Shown: one piece after another, positions 23,572-37,332 of the stretch
How positions within the stretch are numbered: position 1 is the stretch's first letter
Layout of the letters: each line of letters starts with the position of its first letter
Source of the DNA: Stercorarius parasiticus
Taxonomy: Eukaryota > Chordata > Aves > Charadriiformes > Stercorariidae
Direction: 5' to 3'
Length of the DNA stretch: 64,000 nucleotides
Assembly (NCBI GenBank): GCA_013396915.1
Contig: VWZL01000579.1
Span: 1-64,000 of the forward strand
Notes under the pieces: model-generated
What the model saw: only the letters and a program-made list of their open reading frames with translations
The model's database searches: none
Told to the model about the DNA's origin: nothing
Position numbers and translations under genes: made by a program

Positions 23572-24048
23572 TCAGTCCAAAGGTCAGTCCCTGAAAACAT
23601 GCACACATTAATGCAGTAAAGCATGATGACTCATTTATATCCAGTTTATAACTCCAAGCCCTCTCTTCATGAATGTTAAGTCAGGTAATGCTGAGAAAAA
23701 GATAATTTACTCTGATTGCTTTTGAATACAGCTGAAGAAAGAATTTATACCCTATCATGTTGTGCATACATATGGGTTTTTCTCAGGTCAGTAGTGGAAC
23801 CAATCGCTGTAAGCCAGAGAATAGAGTGTTCTGACTGTCTTTTCATCAGCTAGCGTATCTCTGTTATTGGTGTGTAACCCCTTTAGCCAGAAATTGATTG
23901 TCAATAAGGAGGACAAGGCCTCAGTTTAAAAGTGTGAGTCATAAATAGTGGGCTGCAGCCCCAACCATAAACCTTCATAAATTTCACTAAACTCCCTGGT
24001 ATTCAATAATTTAATTTTCTCCATTTATAAACTGTCTTTTATGAAAGG

Positions 24049-24100
24049 GACCCCCCAAAAGACTCCAAACCAAAAAAAACCCCAAAACACCCCAAAGCAA
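24049..24100. repeat. C/A-rich low-complexity tract
   Basis: GGGACCCCCCAAAAGACTCC followed by repeated CCAAA/CCCC blocks. No coding potential. Confidence 0.85.
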
Positions 24101-27100
24101 GCACTAGCAAAAGGTATAAACACATTAACATCCATGTAACTATTTTATAATCCCATCCTTTTGTGCAGCTTTTCTGGAGACCCTTAGTAGCTCCCTGCCT
24201 TCTACAACGTGCGGTCTGGGATTGTCAGACCCTGCTAGATAGCAAGGCTAGATTTCAGCTGCAGCTCATCCTGTGGCACAAGCTGCTTTCATCCGCCTCT
24301 GCAAGTGACAAGCCCTTCCTTTCTCTGCCTGCCACTTCATTAGCCACTGCAGTTTTGGTGTTCAGCTCTTAGCCAGAAAGCAGAAAGTTTGAGCTTTAAC
24401 ACAGTTCCCTTCTGCTTAATACCTAAAAGATGTTTAAATGAATCTCCTGTTTTCATCCTTTCTTTCATTGATAACATCTGCATCCCAGTGCTGGAAGCTA
24501 TTGGTTGGGATGAAGGATTGAAATAATTTTCCCCAGTGACATAGATGTAGTGGGTTGACTGGGCTTCTTTCTTCCACTTCATGAAATGCTTCCTTATCTC
24601 CAGAAATACCTTTTTAGCAGAAGAAAATAAATAGACATGTTTCAGCCTGCCCACTGGGCCCTTTCATTTGTCTCATTTTGACCATGTATCAACAGAATAA
24701 TTCTCCATTTTGGCCTCTTCCCAAGTGCAGAATGGCTTTCATGGCGCTGGCCTCACTGAAGTGCATGGCTGCTTTTGCTGGTAGACCTCTCCCACAAAGC
24801 TTATACCTTACCTAATTTTTCTTACATTTCACGTTGCTTTTTCTTTTTTCATTTTTTTTTCATGAGTGATTCTGTTTCATACCATTACTGTCTCCAGTAG
24901 TCATGATGAACAGTGATCTCTCAGATAATTTTATTTAAGAGATCCTAAGTTAATAATTGCAGGCAGATATTGGTGTTTTAAGGATGTTTTCAGAGTTCAT
25001 TTGTGACCTCCGTATCTTTTTAGTTGGTTTATGTTTAGTTAGGGAAAGCTTTTACTGATTCTGCTTATAACTGAATGTTTGAAATGCCCCAGTGTTCTTC
25101 CCTGATTGCTTTTGGTATTATTTTATCACGCATGGTCAACAGATTAAATATCATTATTTCTATTAAACGATCATAAGATGTTTACTTTCCGTTTAAAGGT
25201 CAAGGAAAACTGTTAGTTTAGGATCTGTCAAGTTGCACACCTCAGTTGTCTTTTAAACTTCTAGACTGTTATTCATTTTTCTGCCTGCTTATTGAAGAAT
25301 TTCTGGATATGTTCATTTTTGCAGCCTAATTAGCTTTCTAACATGAATAAAAGATGTTTTCCGAAACATCAGAGTAGGCAATGGATTTATGAAGTGGCAA
25401 AAAATGCGTAAAACGTAAACGTCTTTTTTTGTAAGGGAATGGATGGCTCAGGCTGATAGTGAAGGAACATCATAGTTGGAAAAGTGGAAAAGAAATTACT
25501 GCTGCATTCATGTTTTTAATTTATGGCGAAGTTATTTAATTAGAAATGTTGTTTCTCCAGACAATTGTTGATTCTCTGCCAGCAGAGCACTGTTGCTTGG
25601 TTTTGTTTGTGTTATGTCAGTCCATAATCCACAACACAAGTAGAAGATCTAAAATCATTCTAAAATTGGGAAAAGCGCAGCATCATCTCCTGACTTATAT
25701 TTTGTTACAGGTCACAGTATTTCCACAGGCCGTAGTACTTAAATGCTCCAAGGATAGTATATGGTTTCCTGTAAATCTGCAAACTGAACCGAGGTCATTT
25801 TGCACCTGAACTTTTCCATGCATGTCAGCAGATTGCTGTAGTTTCCTTAAGACAAAAGAAAGAGCAGAGCAGCTGAAAATAATTAATATTGAACTTGACA
25901 CATCAAAAATGTAATTTGTCACTTGTGATTAAAGCCTTTATCTTTAGTTCTATTTTTATATTCATCATGGGTCTCCCTTAGCTATCATTAGGCTCCACAT
26001 GGTTGGAGTTAGTCTGACCTTTGATCCATCACCACAGACAAAGGGATCTGTTGCTGCTAAATTGGAGCCCAAGCGAGCCAGCAACAGCACAGATCAACAA
26101 ATGCAAGCTTGGTTAATAATAATAATCATCAGCTTAGCTACTCTGATTAATTTTTAAGTCTAAGTGGCTAATGTAGATGCTGATCTGCAAAAGAGAGATT
26201 AGAGTCGTAACAAAATTTAACCTTAGGTATTCACACTGTGGTAATTTGATCTCATGTGAAAAGTAAAGATGGTGGAAGTGATATATATTTTCAGTATACT
26301 CATACGCTATTAATCTGAGAAAATAGAGTGATAGTTTTACAAACCTTCTATTGTTTTTCCCTTTCTCCAAACCCTTCCAGAAGTTTGCTGACTGCCACGG
26401 ATATTGTGGTTTCTTATTTTCTAAGCACAAAGAACTGAAATGTTTGACACGTCTCTGTCCTACCACATCATTGTCCTACCACCACATTACCTTCTTGCTT
26501 ATCATTGTAAAACCATTCTGTTATACTGTATACAAACTGAAGCAATGCATAAAATATGATAAATTAATGTTTTCATTCTCAGCTGTGTCTTTTTTCAGTA
26601 CAGGCATGTGTAGCTGAAAGCCGGCAATGTTTTTATGGGTGACCCTAAGTGGTGTCGTTTCAGAAGCAAACCATTATTTAATTCACTGTTCAGTCACACA
26701 AAAAGTCTCAGACCACAGTAGTAGGTCACACTGCCTGTTGTTTAAACTAATTTCAGTATCTCAGTTAAACCCAGACTATGTGTTCTGTAGCGCAGTTTAT
26801 TGTGGATGTGACGTGAAACTCTATTTCCTGTCCCTGTGTGCTTACTGAGTACGTCCCATTGCTTTCCACAATAATAAAATCCTAAACCAAGCCCTAGCTT
26901 GGTCTCTGTTAAGTAAAGCTCCCTTGGGAGTAGAGTGAAGACTATTAGATTTGTGGTCCTATTATTAAGTATTTTTGTGGTAACAACTTCATTATTTTAA
27001 AGTCATTAACACACTTCCTCTTTCACTGCAAGTGATTGTGGGCTAAAGTCATTATTTTAGGCATCTACATTTTGTTTATCAACATCTAATCAGAAATAGC

Positions 27101-28385
27101 TTGCAGTTTCTGGAAGCTGGAACAATAGCTAGCAGAGAGTTATTATCCAGAAGACCAGTTTCCCCCCTTACACTGACTTCGGCAAACACCTCCATGCATG
27201 TTTAGCATGGAAGTGCTGATGACTAAACGTCTGATTCTGAGCATTTGAAGACTGAAAGCAGTGAAGCGCCATTGTGTTTCCTTGATGTGCTTAAATATAG
27301 GTGCTATTTTTTCAGTGGTTATGCCTGCGTTGAGCTATATAGCTGGCCCTTTGCTATAAGATGCATCTTCCACCGAGACATCAGCAAGGATCTAAGGATA
27401 TTGGGCTGTCACCCTGTCCTTTGGCTCAACAGTTAAGAAATAATTCACTCTTGGTTTAGGTTCATTTTGGTAGTTTTGTAAATAGGTTTCAGTGTCAAAT
27501 TTACCTCATTGATGTGAATCTCCAATTCTTCTTTAAAAGTGAGACATATAGCACTGATACATGAAAAAGTGAAAAATATTTCTTCTCTGTGACCTTTAGA
27601 TTTTCGTTTGTTTTATGACTTCCTGAATCTGCATTTGTGTGGAAAATGTATTAGTTTCTTTGGAAACATGGTTCTCAGCAAATTAGCGCGTAAGTCAGTA
27701 TTTCCACCACCATTTCTTGTATCAAGCTGAATGACTTGGTAAGGTCTAGTTTAATTATCAGACATCCCAAAGAAGGCCAATGAGAATTCAGAGTGAGCAT
27801 AAGGAATGTAGGTTTCTGACACATCATAATACTGTGACGGCATTTTAAACTACTGTTAGTAATTTTGATCAAAATCCTATAGGATTTTTGTCATCCACTT
27901 CAATAGGCCAGGCTCTTTCAGACTTTTTTTTTTAATTTATTTTTATTTTATTTTATGTATGGTAGAGCTCTCTTAATAGCTTGGTCCCACAGCCATTACA
28001 AAAGCATAGGATTTCTTCAGTTAATGGTCCTGCACTTTCCTCCTCGCAGAAGTGCTGTTGGAGTGTTTTAGCCATTTCTGCATAATACCATGCCGTATAA
28101 AAGTAATGGAAAAATCTTATAACATGAGAAAATTTCTCTTTCTGTGATGAAAATGCTGTCCATCTGGAAGGAGAATGATCTTAAGACTTTAATATCAGAC
28201 CCTAATCCCATCCTAGTTCTTTCCCATGCTGCTGCTGTCCTGGTTTTCGGTTTGTGGTTCTTACTTTTTTTTTTTCATGAAAAATCAGTAGTGTTAATAG
28301 CTATTTGACATAATGTAAATGCTCACCACTGATTAATTTAAGTTTTTATTTATCAGACTTGCAAAATCACCTTTCCTCTGTATGC

Positions 28386-28450
28386 TCTCCTCCCCGCTCC
28401 CCACCCCCTCACCCCCCGAAAAAAACCCAACAAACTAACAAAAGAAACCA
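28386..28450. repeat. C-rich then A-rich low-complexity tract
   Basis: CTCCTCCCCGCTCCCCACCC, then CCCCCCG, then an A-rich run with CAAC interruptions. The minus strand has several G-runs but spacing is irregular. Confidence 0.85.
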
Positions 28451-28697
28451 ACTTGTTGTCACACTTGTCTCTCCTGCATTTGGGATAATCTATTATTTTG
28501 CTTTGGTGGACCCAAGGTGATAGTGTTTCTACTCTGTAACGTGTAGTAGAGATGCCACAGAACGCAGATAACTCTCCACTTCTCCATTTATTTCACATGT
28601 ATTATCATTCAAGTTAAGGAGAATTCCAGTTCATTTTTTGTTACTGTAGGTTTTAAGTTTATTGCACATTATCAATAAACCGATTTGGTTTTTTTAG

Positions 28698-28769
28698 GTC
28701 TTCTATTGAGCCTGTTTCCTCATTCTGTGAGGTCAGTGCTGACACCAGTAAGACAGCTGGAGAAATAAG
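28698..28769 (+). CDS. Low-confidence isolated exon candidate
   Basis: The acceptor GATTTGGTTTTTTTAG|G is strong. The donor ATAAG|GTACTG at 28770 is good. The 72 bases are open in one frame (phase 2 at both ends) and encode SSIEPVSSFCEVSADTSKTA followed by GEI. Serine-rich and unrecognised. A shorter alternative ends at 28730 (GAG|GTCAGT). A 24-codon open stretch is common by chance, so this rests on the splice sites alone. No neighbour exon with matching phase was found. Confidence 0.2.
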
Positions 28770-31700
28770 GTACTGTTTGATATTTTATTACTTTCTGAAA
28801 GATGATGTACTCTAAGTTTTCATTATTTTATATTTCTCAACAAATAAGGCTTAAGCAATTTATTGATGAGAAAAAGATACAAGTAAAAAGAGAATGGTTA
28901 GAGGATATAATTCTTATCTATTGCAGTTTTACCAATGTTAAGCCTTATATAAAGATGGTATTTGCCATATTTTCAGCTGTTAAACTATGGTTGAAAAAAC
29001 TTTTTATGCAGAGAAGCACATAAGGAACAGTAAAGGCAGCTAAGCATTTCTTTTACAATATTCATCATGTTCCTATTATTCAAGTACAATAAGAAGTCAA
29101 AATGAACCTAAAAGTTTCCATTTAAAAAACACCTCTTGTCCCTTTTCTCCCCCCCACCCCCAGTGGTAACAATTTTCCCTGGGAAAAAAAAATTAAGTCA
29201 TATTTTCTAAACAATAAAGTATGAAGTTTTCTCTCATAACCAGCACGATTTATTTGAAGTCACATATGGTTACACTTCACTTGTGTAAATGTGCTTAGCA
29301 CTTATTCAGCTTTGAAAGCGCAGTTCCAGTTTCATACCAATAAAACTGATCATTGCCCACTGGTGATCTGTAAAACGGACACATTTCAGTTCATTTTGTT
29401 CTTTCCTTACTACAATGTGGATTTCTCCATTTTGCTGTCTTTGCTCCTGCAAAGGGCGTTAACGTGCTGCTTTGGCAAGTGGTGTTGCTAGCCAAATACA
29501 ATCTGTTTTTGCAGTGAAATTGCCAAGGTTATAAAAAAAAATCAAACAGGCGTGTCAGTCTGGAAATAGTTAAATAGGACGTATACTGGAGTACTTTATC
29601 GTGGGGGCAAAAATAAAGTGATTTTCCAAGGCAGTCAGTGGTAGTCTTACTGCTGCCTTCACTGCGTCGGGGCTGAACACCTCGCTTTGGAAATGGCGGT
29701 GGGCTGGAGTCGGTGGCTGGGGGCTGAGATACGTCTATGCTGCGGTGCAGGCCTTGGGAGATCGTCTCTCTCCGTGACTGGGCCTTTTTTTGATACCTAT
29801 TTTAAACGTGTTGGGTGCTATGCTGTTACTCCTCTGAGCTCTCTGCTAGCAGGGGTGATCCCCAGCACCCTCCCACCTCAGGTAGCTCCGCCAATAACCT
29901 TAACAAGCTTTTTGCACATCTAAAGGGTGGCTCTGGCTTCCGGATCCCGAATGCAATTTTGACTGCTCTTACTATGGTGAGGAGAGAAGGAGAACTTGAA
30001 GAAATGTATTGGGATATTTCCCGACCTTAGATATTTGTGCTACATCTTATAAAAATACTGATCACGAGTGCTAGGTACCGTGCTCTTTTCAGGACGGGCT
30101 GAAGATAGCTTATGGCTAAATATCTCCATGAATTAAAAAATACATTAGAACACAACTGCCTTTCCCCGCCCCCCCCATTTCCTTCATTCCTCCTTTGATT
30201 TTATTCTGTTTGGTTTTTTGTGTTACAAACAGTTTTGTTTGTTTTCATTACCAAATTACAGAACAAAACTTTAATTATACAGTTTGTACAGAAAGCAATT
30301 AAGAGACTAAATGTTTTTCTCTTGCTAGTTGGATAGTTATGTCTTGTCTGGCAAAACAGCCCTTGCAATGCCTGTTTGTGTAGGAGGTTAAATCTGGTGT
30401 CAGTGGTTTGTAACTGACAGTTACAATATGTTCCTATGGCAGTTACAGCGCCATTAAGGAAAAAGAAAAAGATTTTGCTGAAAATCTCTCAGTAGGTTGG
30501 GGGTTGCATTTTAAAACTCCTCATATGCAAAATACCAGGTACTAATGTTTTGTGTTAAAGTTGCCGGAAGCCCCTCAGGAAAACGGTAACAATTAGTTCC
30601 CAAGACTGTTTATAATAAAGGGATTAAAAATGTTTAACTTACTCCCATATAAACTAGCTCCAGTCAGGAAACCTCAGAGTTGAATCGTACTAAGTCAGGA
30701 GGCCAAATACTCCAGCGGCATAAGTCACAGTAAGAGCAGGGGGTTGCTCGGACCCCTGCAATCTTGTTATGGGGCCTTCACAGTTTCACAGAGGCTTTTT
30801 GGTTAAGATTGACCCTGATTTCTCTGAATGGAAAAGTATCCTTTCTCACTCATACATTTGTTGTTGTTTGTATGGAACATTCAGTAAAAAGGTTCACAGT
30901 TGTAAATGGAGGGTAAAAAAGGAGAAGAAAAAACAGGACTTCTGAGTGCTTCTCACATGAAAATAAAACGTATTGCTGCTAGGAGGCATCTTCATTACAG
31001 CAAGTTCTGACCTGAATGAACTGTGCTGGCATTAAAATGCATAAGAGGATCCAATGCTCTTCCAACCTGGGAACTGTAATTCTGTCTTTTTTCATAAGCC
31101 CTTTTTATATGGAAATCTCTCCTCTGTATGAAGAGTTGCTGAAGTTGAGCCTTCTTCCAGAATTCCCAGGTGGTAGTGAAATAGCTGTTGTGGGGCTGGG
31201 TCCACAACAGTGAATATACTGTGGGTACTTTGCGTTGTCTTGGCTTTTAGGAGGGCAAATGCATCCTTAAGCTTCTGGAGAAAGAATGGGGAAAATGAAG
31301 AGGCTGAACAAAATTAATAGGAACTAAATGAACAGCTGTATAAACTGGCATTAGGAAAGCTGAGGAAGGTGTCCGCCTTTATCTTTCTTCTTTTTAGAGC
31401 GTTGGTACCTACTTCTGGGCTGCAGAGACACCTGTCAGATGAGGTCCACCACATGATATATATTTTTTCCTCCTCTTTGAGGTCATTTTATTTCTGTTGT
31501 AGTTAAAGATCTTGCTCATAATCTTAAGAGAACATGGTCTAGATTAAATTTCTAATAAGCACATTGTTACCATGAGCCAAATTGTCCAGTGTCTAAGAAT
31601 GTGGAATAATTATAATTAATACTGCTGCTTAGGACTGGGAGAGAAAGCTTGGCGGTAGAGTAGAAGTAGTGTATGCCACATATAGGGCATAGAGGGTGAA

Positions 31701-34700
31701 CTGAAATTTCTACCCTGGAACCTCATAATAAGATGTTATTCATGCTAAATTAATCTATATTATAAAAGGCTTGATCAAGACTTTCAGCTTCCTATAATGC
31801 CTGGGCTGAACTCCCCAAAATTAATTTGTCATTTAAAGTAAGAACAAGAAGATGATTCGTATCATCTCCAGATGAGAAAAAGAATCAAGTAAAAGTAATA
31901 CTTTTTACTCTTAATGGAAAAGTTGATATTTTTCATGTCAATGTTATATTTTTTTTTTTGGATGCATAGACATTCCAAATTACAGTGATTTCATACATAG
32001 AAGAAGAGTATTATTTAAGAGAGTGTATATCATTGCCTTTTGCATAGAGCTTTTTTTTTTTCCTGTTTTGACAGTAAATTTGGGACAATATGGGTGTTTG
32101 CTTTCAACTCACTCTGTAAAGCAGCATTTGTCTCAACAGGTTTGTCAGGCAGTGTTTGTTGATACATTATTTCAGACAGATAATGGAAGCAACACCACAA
32201 GAAAACAAACATATATAGTAGGTGCATGGTAATTTTGCTAGGAATTGCAGAATAAGCAAGGCAAAATAGAAAGCAAAATAGGAAATAAAACATGGTAATA
32301 CCCAAAGCTGAAGCTGGGAATTCAGAAAAGACTAAGCGCATACTGTTCACATGATAACGTAATGTATCCAACCATGTGAGTGGTTAACATCTACAGTCAC
32401 ACAAGGAACAGATGTCGCTGTAGAGCTTGTATTTGTGATGCTGATTTTTATTCCATTGTGCCTTTATGGTGTTTGCTAGGGAGCACAGATGAAAGAAAAA
32501 TAAAGATGAGGTTTCCTTAGGAAGTGGCTTTTTCTTTCTCTCTTGTGGAGGTTCACACCCACCCCCCATTTTGATACTGTATACAATGAAGCTTTGCTAT
32601 TTGCGATTGAGGGAGAAAAAGATTAGTGAGTCAGAAATAGTGGAAACATTGAGGGTATTTTGGTTGGAGGCTGTATTGTCCTTCTAAAAGGAATGTGAGA
32701 AAGGAAATCCTAACAATTTTGTCAATGACAAAATTACCACTGACTTCATTAAGATAAGGATAGCACCTTGTAGTTGGGAGTAAAGAGTTGGGGGTGGGGA
32801 AGGGACAAGAGATGTGTCTTACGTGTCCAAAGGGAATGAAATATCTAAGAGATAGAAATGACCTTCACAGAGCCAGTGCTTGTTTCTAAGTAGATGAGTA
32901 TATTGGATGCATTTGAGGCATCACACCTTTTCTGTGCTTTTCAGAATGAAAATCTATAGTCAGAACATATTACTGTTTTCTCCTGAAGTGAATAGTGCTT
33001 AAAAAATTACTGAACATCAGCTGATAAAACAAACAAGACAGACTGAACTTTTTAGTTCAGCTTTTGTTTTTGCAACCCTCATCCAGAAGCCAGGCAATGG
33101 TAAAGCTAGAAATGGCAAGTATGGTTAATTGTGAGACATTTTCTCCAGCCTTTAGCTTGAACTGATCTTCCACAAAAAAGCAAAAGAAAGTTTATTTACC
33201 AAGACTTGATAAAGATGCGGAGCAAGGGACGTTAATTATATTCAGTCTTATCTTTAGCTTCAGGAATCGGGTCTTCCTGGGTGAGTGACAGGCCAGCTAG
33301 TTAAGGATTACCTGGTAACAAGTCAGAATTTCTGTTTTTACAAAAATTCTGTAGCATTCCATATTGGAAATATTCAAAAATACCCAAAACTAAACACAAA
33401 TGATCCAGAGAGCTCCTCACCTTACTTTCTCAGGATTGTCAGGTAGAGGTTATGAAGGTTTGCCGATTTAGGGGAGTTTTGGCAGTATGTCACTTGTTGC
33501 CATTGATTTTCTAAATTGATGGTCTTACGAAATAAACTTCTTTCTAGAAGGATATTCAGAACAGTTACTGAAATTCAGTTATATTCCTTTTGCACCAAAT
33601 GGGAAAAATCTACTTAGTGTATGTGCAGACTAGGAGTTTCTTCTAGTTAGTCAAAGCATGTTGCTTGTTTTTGCTGTGTTAATCAGTATTTTCAGATTAT
33701 GCTACTGTGTCATATTACTGAATTCCTCTTGGGCTTTTGCTTAAGGCGAAGTACATTTTAATCTTTTCTCTAATTTTGATTTGTTCTTCATTCTTTCCGA
33801 ACCTATGCAAAATAGAGGGTTTCATGGGAAATAATTATGTTTCATTGCAATTTGGTTCTCATGAAATTATTTATTTTTGTACGCAGCTTAAAACACTTCC
33901 CTTTCCAGTCAAAAGGAGTGTGTTTATGACTTCTGCACTGGGTGATATACAACCAAACTAAAAGTTATACGCTATTATTATTTACTGCAATAAAAGCCAA
34001 TGTACACTGACACAGTTACTTTCTCAGTTTACAAGTTACATCTTTGTATGTCCTTAAGAAAACACAGAAATGTTTCAGAAATCATGACATACAGTAGCAC
34101 TGGTTGTTTTTCTTGGATAGTAAAGCTACAAATAAGTAGCTTGTGAATCAATAGCAAGAAGTTTTGCTTCCTGGTGTTTGTTAATTCCTATGCTATTTTA
34201 CCCTGATGTAAGGCCAAGGAAAAACAATTATAACTTAAGTGCATCAACCTGATGAGCTACTGAGCCATTGTACCTTTGCTTCTCTAAACAAAAGACTATA
34301 AAGCACAAAAAAAGTGGTTTAAGGAAGTTCTGCATTAAATTGCCATTTTAAACTCTTATAACCACTTAAAACTGTACCAACTCTCAAATAAAATAATTAA
34401 GCACTATTTTCTTTTTCTGTGAGTATTTTTTATCATAAAAAGACAGGATCAAAACTGTATAAGCTTTTATGTGACATTGTCTCTAAGAACAATCAGTAAA
34501 ATGTCTTAAGAAGTTTCTTCAAATTGGCACAAAACTTTGTTTTAATGACATAAGTAAGATTATAGCAAGTCAAACACTCTGGATGTTTCAGAAAAATGTG
34601 CTGATCAGAGAACCTATCAAGAAAGGATTTACCTAAATGCTGTTTTCTCAACATGAGAGAAGTAAATGACTCCTTTGTAGGATGGCTCTTTTTAAAAAAA

Positions 34701-37185
34701 ATTATGACACTCCATACATAATGATAATGAACTGTTAGAAAACTTCATGCTCACTATGAAGTTTGGATAAACATTTAGACCTTAAGTTAGCCGTTCATGT
34801 TATGTTACCTGGGTTAGACAGGAATATACAGGAAGAGTTCATGTTTGGTTTATAATTGTTTCTGTAAAACGTATGCTGCTGTATCTGCATTATAACTTTA
34901 GAACCATTTTCCTCCTGTTTCTGAGCTATGTGGGAATGCACGTGAGGTGGAAGACTTGCTGTGGGCTGCCCTACGAGTGCACCCGAAGCTCTGGATCTGA
35001 GTTCTGACCCTATGGCTTGAGTCAGGCCATTGTGTAATTGCTGTCATTGTTTTATTGAACACTGTAGGACAAATGTAGACTATCCAAATGTATAAGCTAT
35101 GCACTAAGTTCTAAACCTGAACTTGCGTAGTTTGTGAATATATCTTTGTGGAGCAGAAAATCTAATTGAAAAGAAAAAAACTATTTATTTTTCCTAAATG
35201 GAATGATTAAAATATTCTTAAAGATTCTGGGGACTGAATAGGAGGGTAAGGTAGGATCTATAACAAAAAGTGAATACAACTGTCTTAGGATGTGGACTAA
35301 TTACCGATGATGCTGTTAGATGAACATTTTGTACAAAACCAATTAATGAGTTTTAAAAATACAAAGAGGAAATACTGGGAGAGAATGTATCTGTTATTAC
35401 TGTGCAACAGAGGTCAGGATTCCTCCTGGAAATCTGTCTTTCTCCCAATATATTTTAACAGTACTTGGAAGATTTTCATTCTTTTATTCACTGTTCTGTC
35501 CATTCTATTTGTTCTTGTCATAATAACTTATAAAATAGGAGGAAAATCTTAATGTGTACACCCACAACAATGTGGTATCTTAGTCTGTCAGTTTCCTACA
35601 TGTCAAGCTCCCCTCAGGTGGATCGCTCCTGGTTGCTGCTTTGGACGTTTTTCTAAAAGTAACTGGATTCTGAATAGGTCGTGGACTTGCCCTCTAACAC
35701 AGAACAAAATCTAAGCCCACTGTCTACAAGCAGCTTAAGAAATGAATTTTAGCTTATTTTCCTGATGGAGGTTTACATTATTGCTATAGTATTTTTGCGT
35801 TATTTTTGTGCTCAAGGAAAAATTATCTTTTAGTCAATCTTTGTGGATTGTCTGATAAGGCATGAGTTTGCGCTGCAGCCTTTTCCAGGTAGTACAAAGG
35901 TAATAGCATGGCCTTTTAATGTCTCATTGGTTTCCTGTTTTCATGGAATTTGTAGGTAGAGTGCTTCTGGCAAAGTTGATTAAACTGGCTAATAAGTTCA
36001 GAAATAGTTGACAGGTAAGCATTCAGTGTGACTAGACAGATCTTGCTTCCACCACAAAGGGACTGAAAACTGAAATCCTGAATACAGACTTTGGACAAGC
36101 TACAGGAAACTAGGAAATATTGAGAATATATCAATTCATCTTAATGCAGTTATTTTCTTACTGCAAAATTTTCAGAATAATAGTTCTATTACACTACACT
36201 ATACAGTATTGCTAGGTCAGAATCCTACAAACATCGGCACAGAACAAACTTCGCTGACATAAATATTCTCAGTCAGTTTAATAGGACAATGTAGGTGCAT
36301 GTATGTTTGAAACTTATGAAGCTTGTCTTTTCATGAATACCTTAATGTACTAGAGGTAATTTAAAACAACACAAATCTGACAAAACTTTTGTATGTTACA
36401 ATAGTTAGGAATATATTTAATTCATGTGAAAATTAACTTCTTCTTGAGCTTTTCATTAATTGATACATCTGGGTTGTATCTGTCAAGTGAATTTCTTCTA
36501 GAGAATAGCTTTTACATAGCTTTAAGAAATACTCTGGAAGCATTTGAGGATTTAGATTTTATTTAATTTTTAAAACTTCTCTCAAATACAATAAAAACCA
36601 AATAATTTCAAAAAGAGGTTTTGTTTTGTAAGCGTTCCCTTCTTTTCTTTTACCTGTTGCTCCTTCACTAGAGGAAGGGAGAGAAAAATTATAACAACAA
36701 CAACTAAACAAACAAACACTCAGATATAAATAAGTACCTAAAGACATATAGAAGGAAAGATGCACCACAATTTGGTTTTTTATGTTTGAAGTAAAAATAT
36801 TAGAAAGATTGCAGAACATTTCTAATGTCAGAATGAAGCTCTGTATCCTGAATTAGAAAGACCCTACCTTCTTCAGTCTGGTTTAAAGGCAAAGCATACT
36901 CTGTTAGGAGAAACTCTGATATCTGCTAATAAACTGGAATATGGCTGAGAGAAAATCAAGCAATAGAAAGACATCTGAATTCATGCCTTCTGGTAGACTT
37001 GGCTCTTCAATTTCCATTAATGCTGAAATGCACTCTAGTGTCCTGTCTTCCCAGTCTAATGGAATTTCAGTATAGCACATTGGCTGGCTATGCTGGTGGG
37101 TTTTTTTTTTCCCTAGAGCACCAAATTTAGTTCATAACCCCTCTTCTGGGCGCATTTCTTGTTTATGTCTTTATTCCACTTCCAG
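28770..37185. other. Long non-coding stretch
   Basis: No supported gene or transposon. A stretch with more CpG than its surroundings lies at about 29640-29960. C-runs occur at 29150-29162 and 30166-30178. The rest is AT-rich with scattered poly-A/T. Confidence 0.6.
29640..29960. other. CpG-enriched stretch, identity unknown
   Basis: About a dozen CpG dinucleotides fall in roughly 320 bases (for example TGCGTCGGGG, GGCGGTGGG, GGAGTCGGTGG, CTCCGCC, TTCCGGATCCCG), against very few in the flanking kilobases. Too small and not GC-rich enough throughout to be a standard CpG island. No gene start was recognised. Confidence 0.5.
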
Positions 37186-37332
37186 TTGCATTTCCATACT
37201 CTCTGTTCAATGGAGAAGTATGACTTCTGTTTTAGAACTGTGAAGACTAGAATAAAGAACAGCAATGGTGCTTTAACTTGTCTTGATGTTTTAGTAACCA
37301 GTTTTAAAGGGAGAAAATACCGAGAGAGGCAG
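37186..37332 (+). CDS. Low-confidence exon candidate, strong splice sites
   Basis: The acceptor tract GTTTATGTCTTTATTCCACTTCCAG is split here: it ends ATTCCACTTCCAG at 37185 and is pyrimidine-rich for over 20 bases. The donor GAGAGGCAG|GTAAGA at 37333 is close to consensus. The 147 bases between are open in one frame, phase 0 at both ends, with 49 codons including FHTLCSMEKYDFCFRTVK, NSNGALTCLDVLVTSF and KGRKYRERQ. Composition is protein-like (mixed hydrophobic and basic residues, three Cys). Same strand and same phase as the candidate at 41653, so they could belong together. No family recognised. Confidence 0.28.

Larger units (their letters stand above)
19321..28697. other. Long non-coding stretch
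   Basis: No supported gene or transposon. It contains a perfect 11-bp inverted repeat (23533-23571), a C/A-rich simple tract (24049-24100) and a mixed C-rich/A-rich tract (28386-28450). The part near 23330-23600 has a composition like conserved non-coding DNA. Confidence 0.6.

Noticed and set aside
32030..32371. 113-codon minus-strand frame rich in Phe/Leu/Cys
   Set aside because: Looks like a membrane protein only because AT-rich DNA translates to hydrophobic residues; no start context, splice sites or homology.
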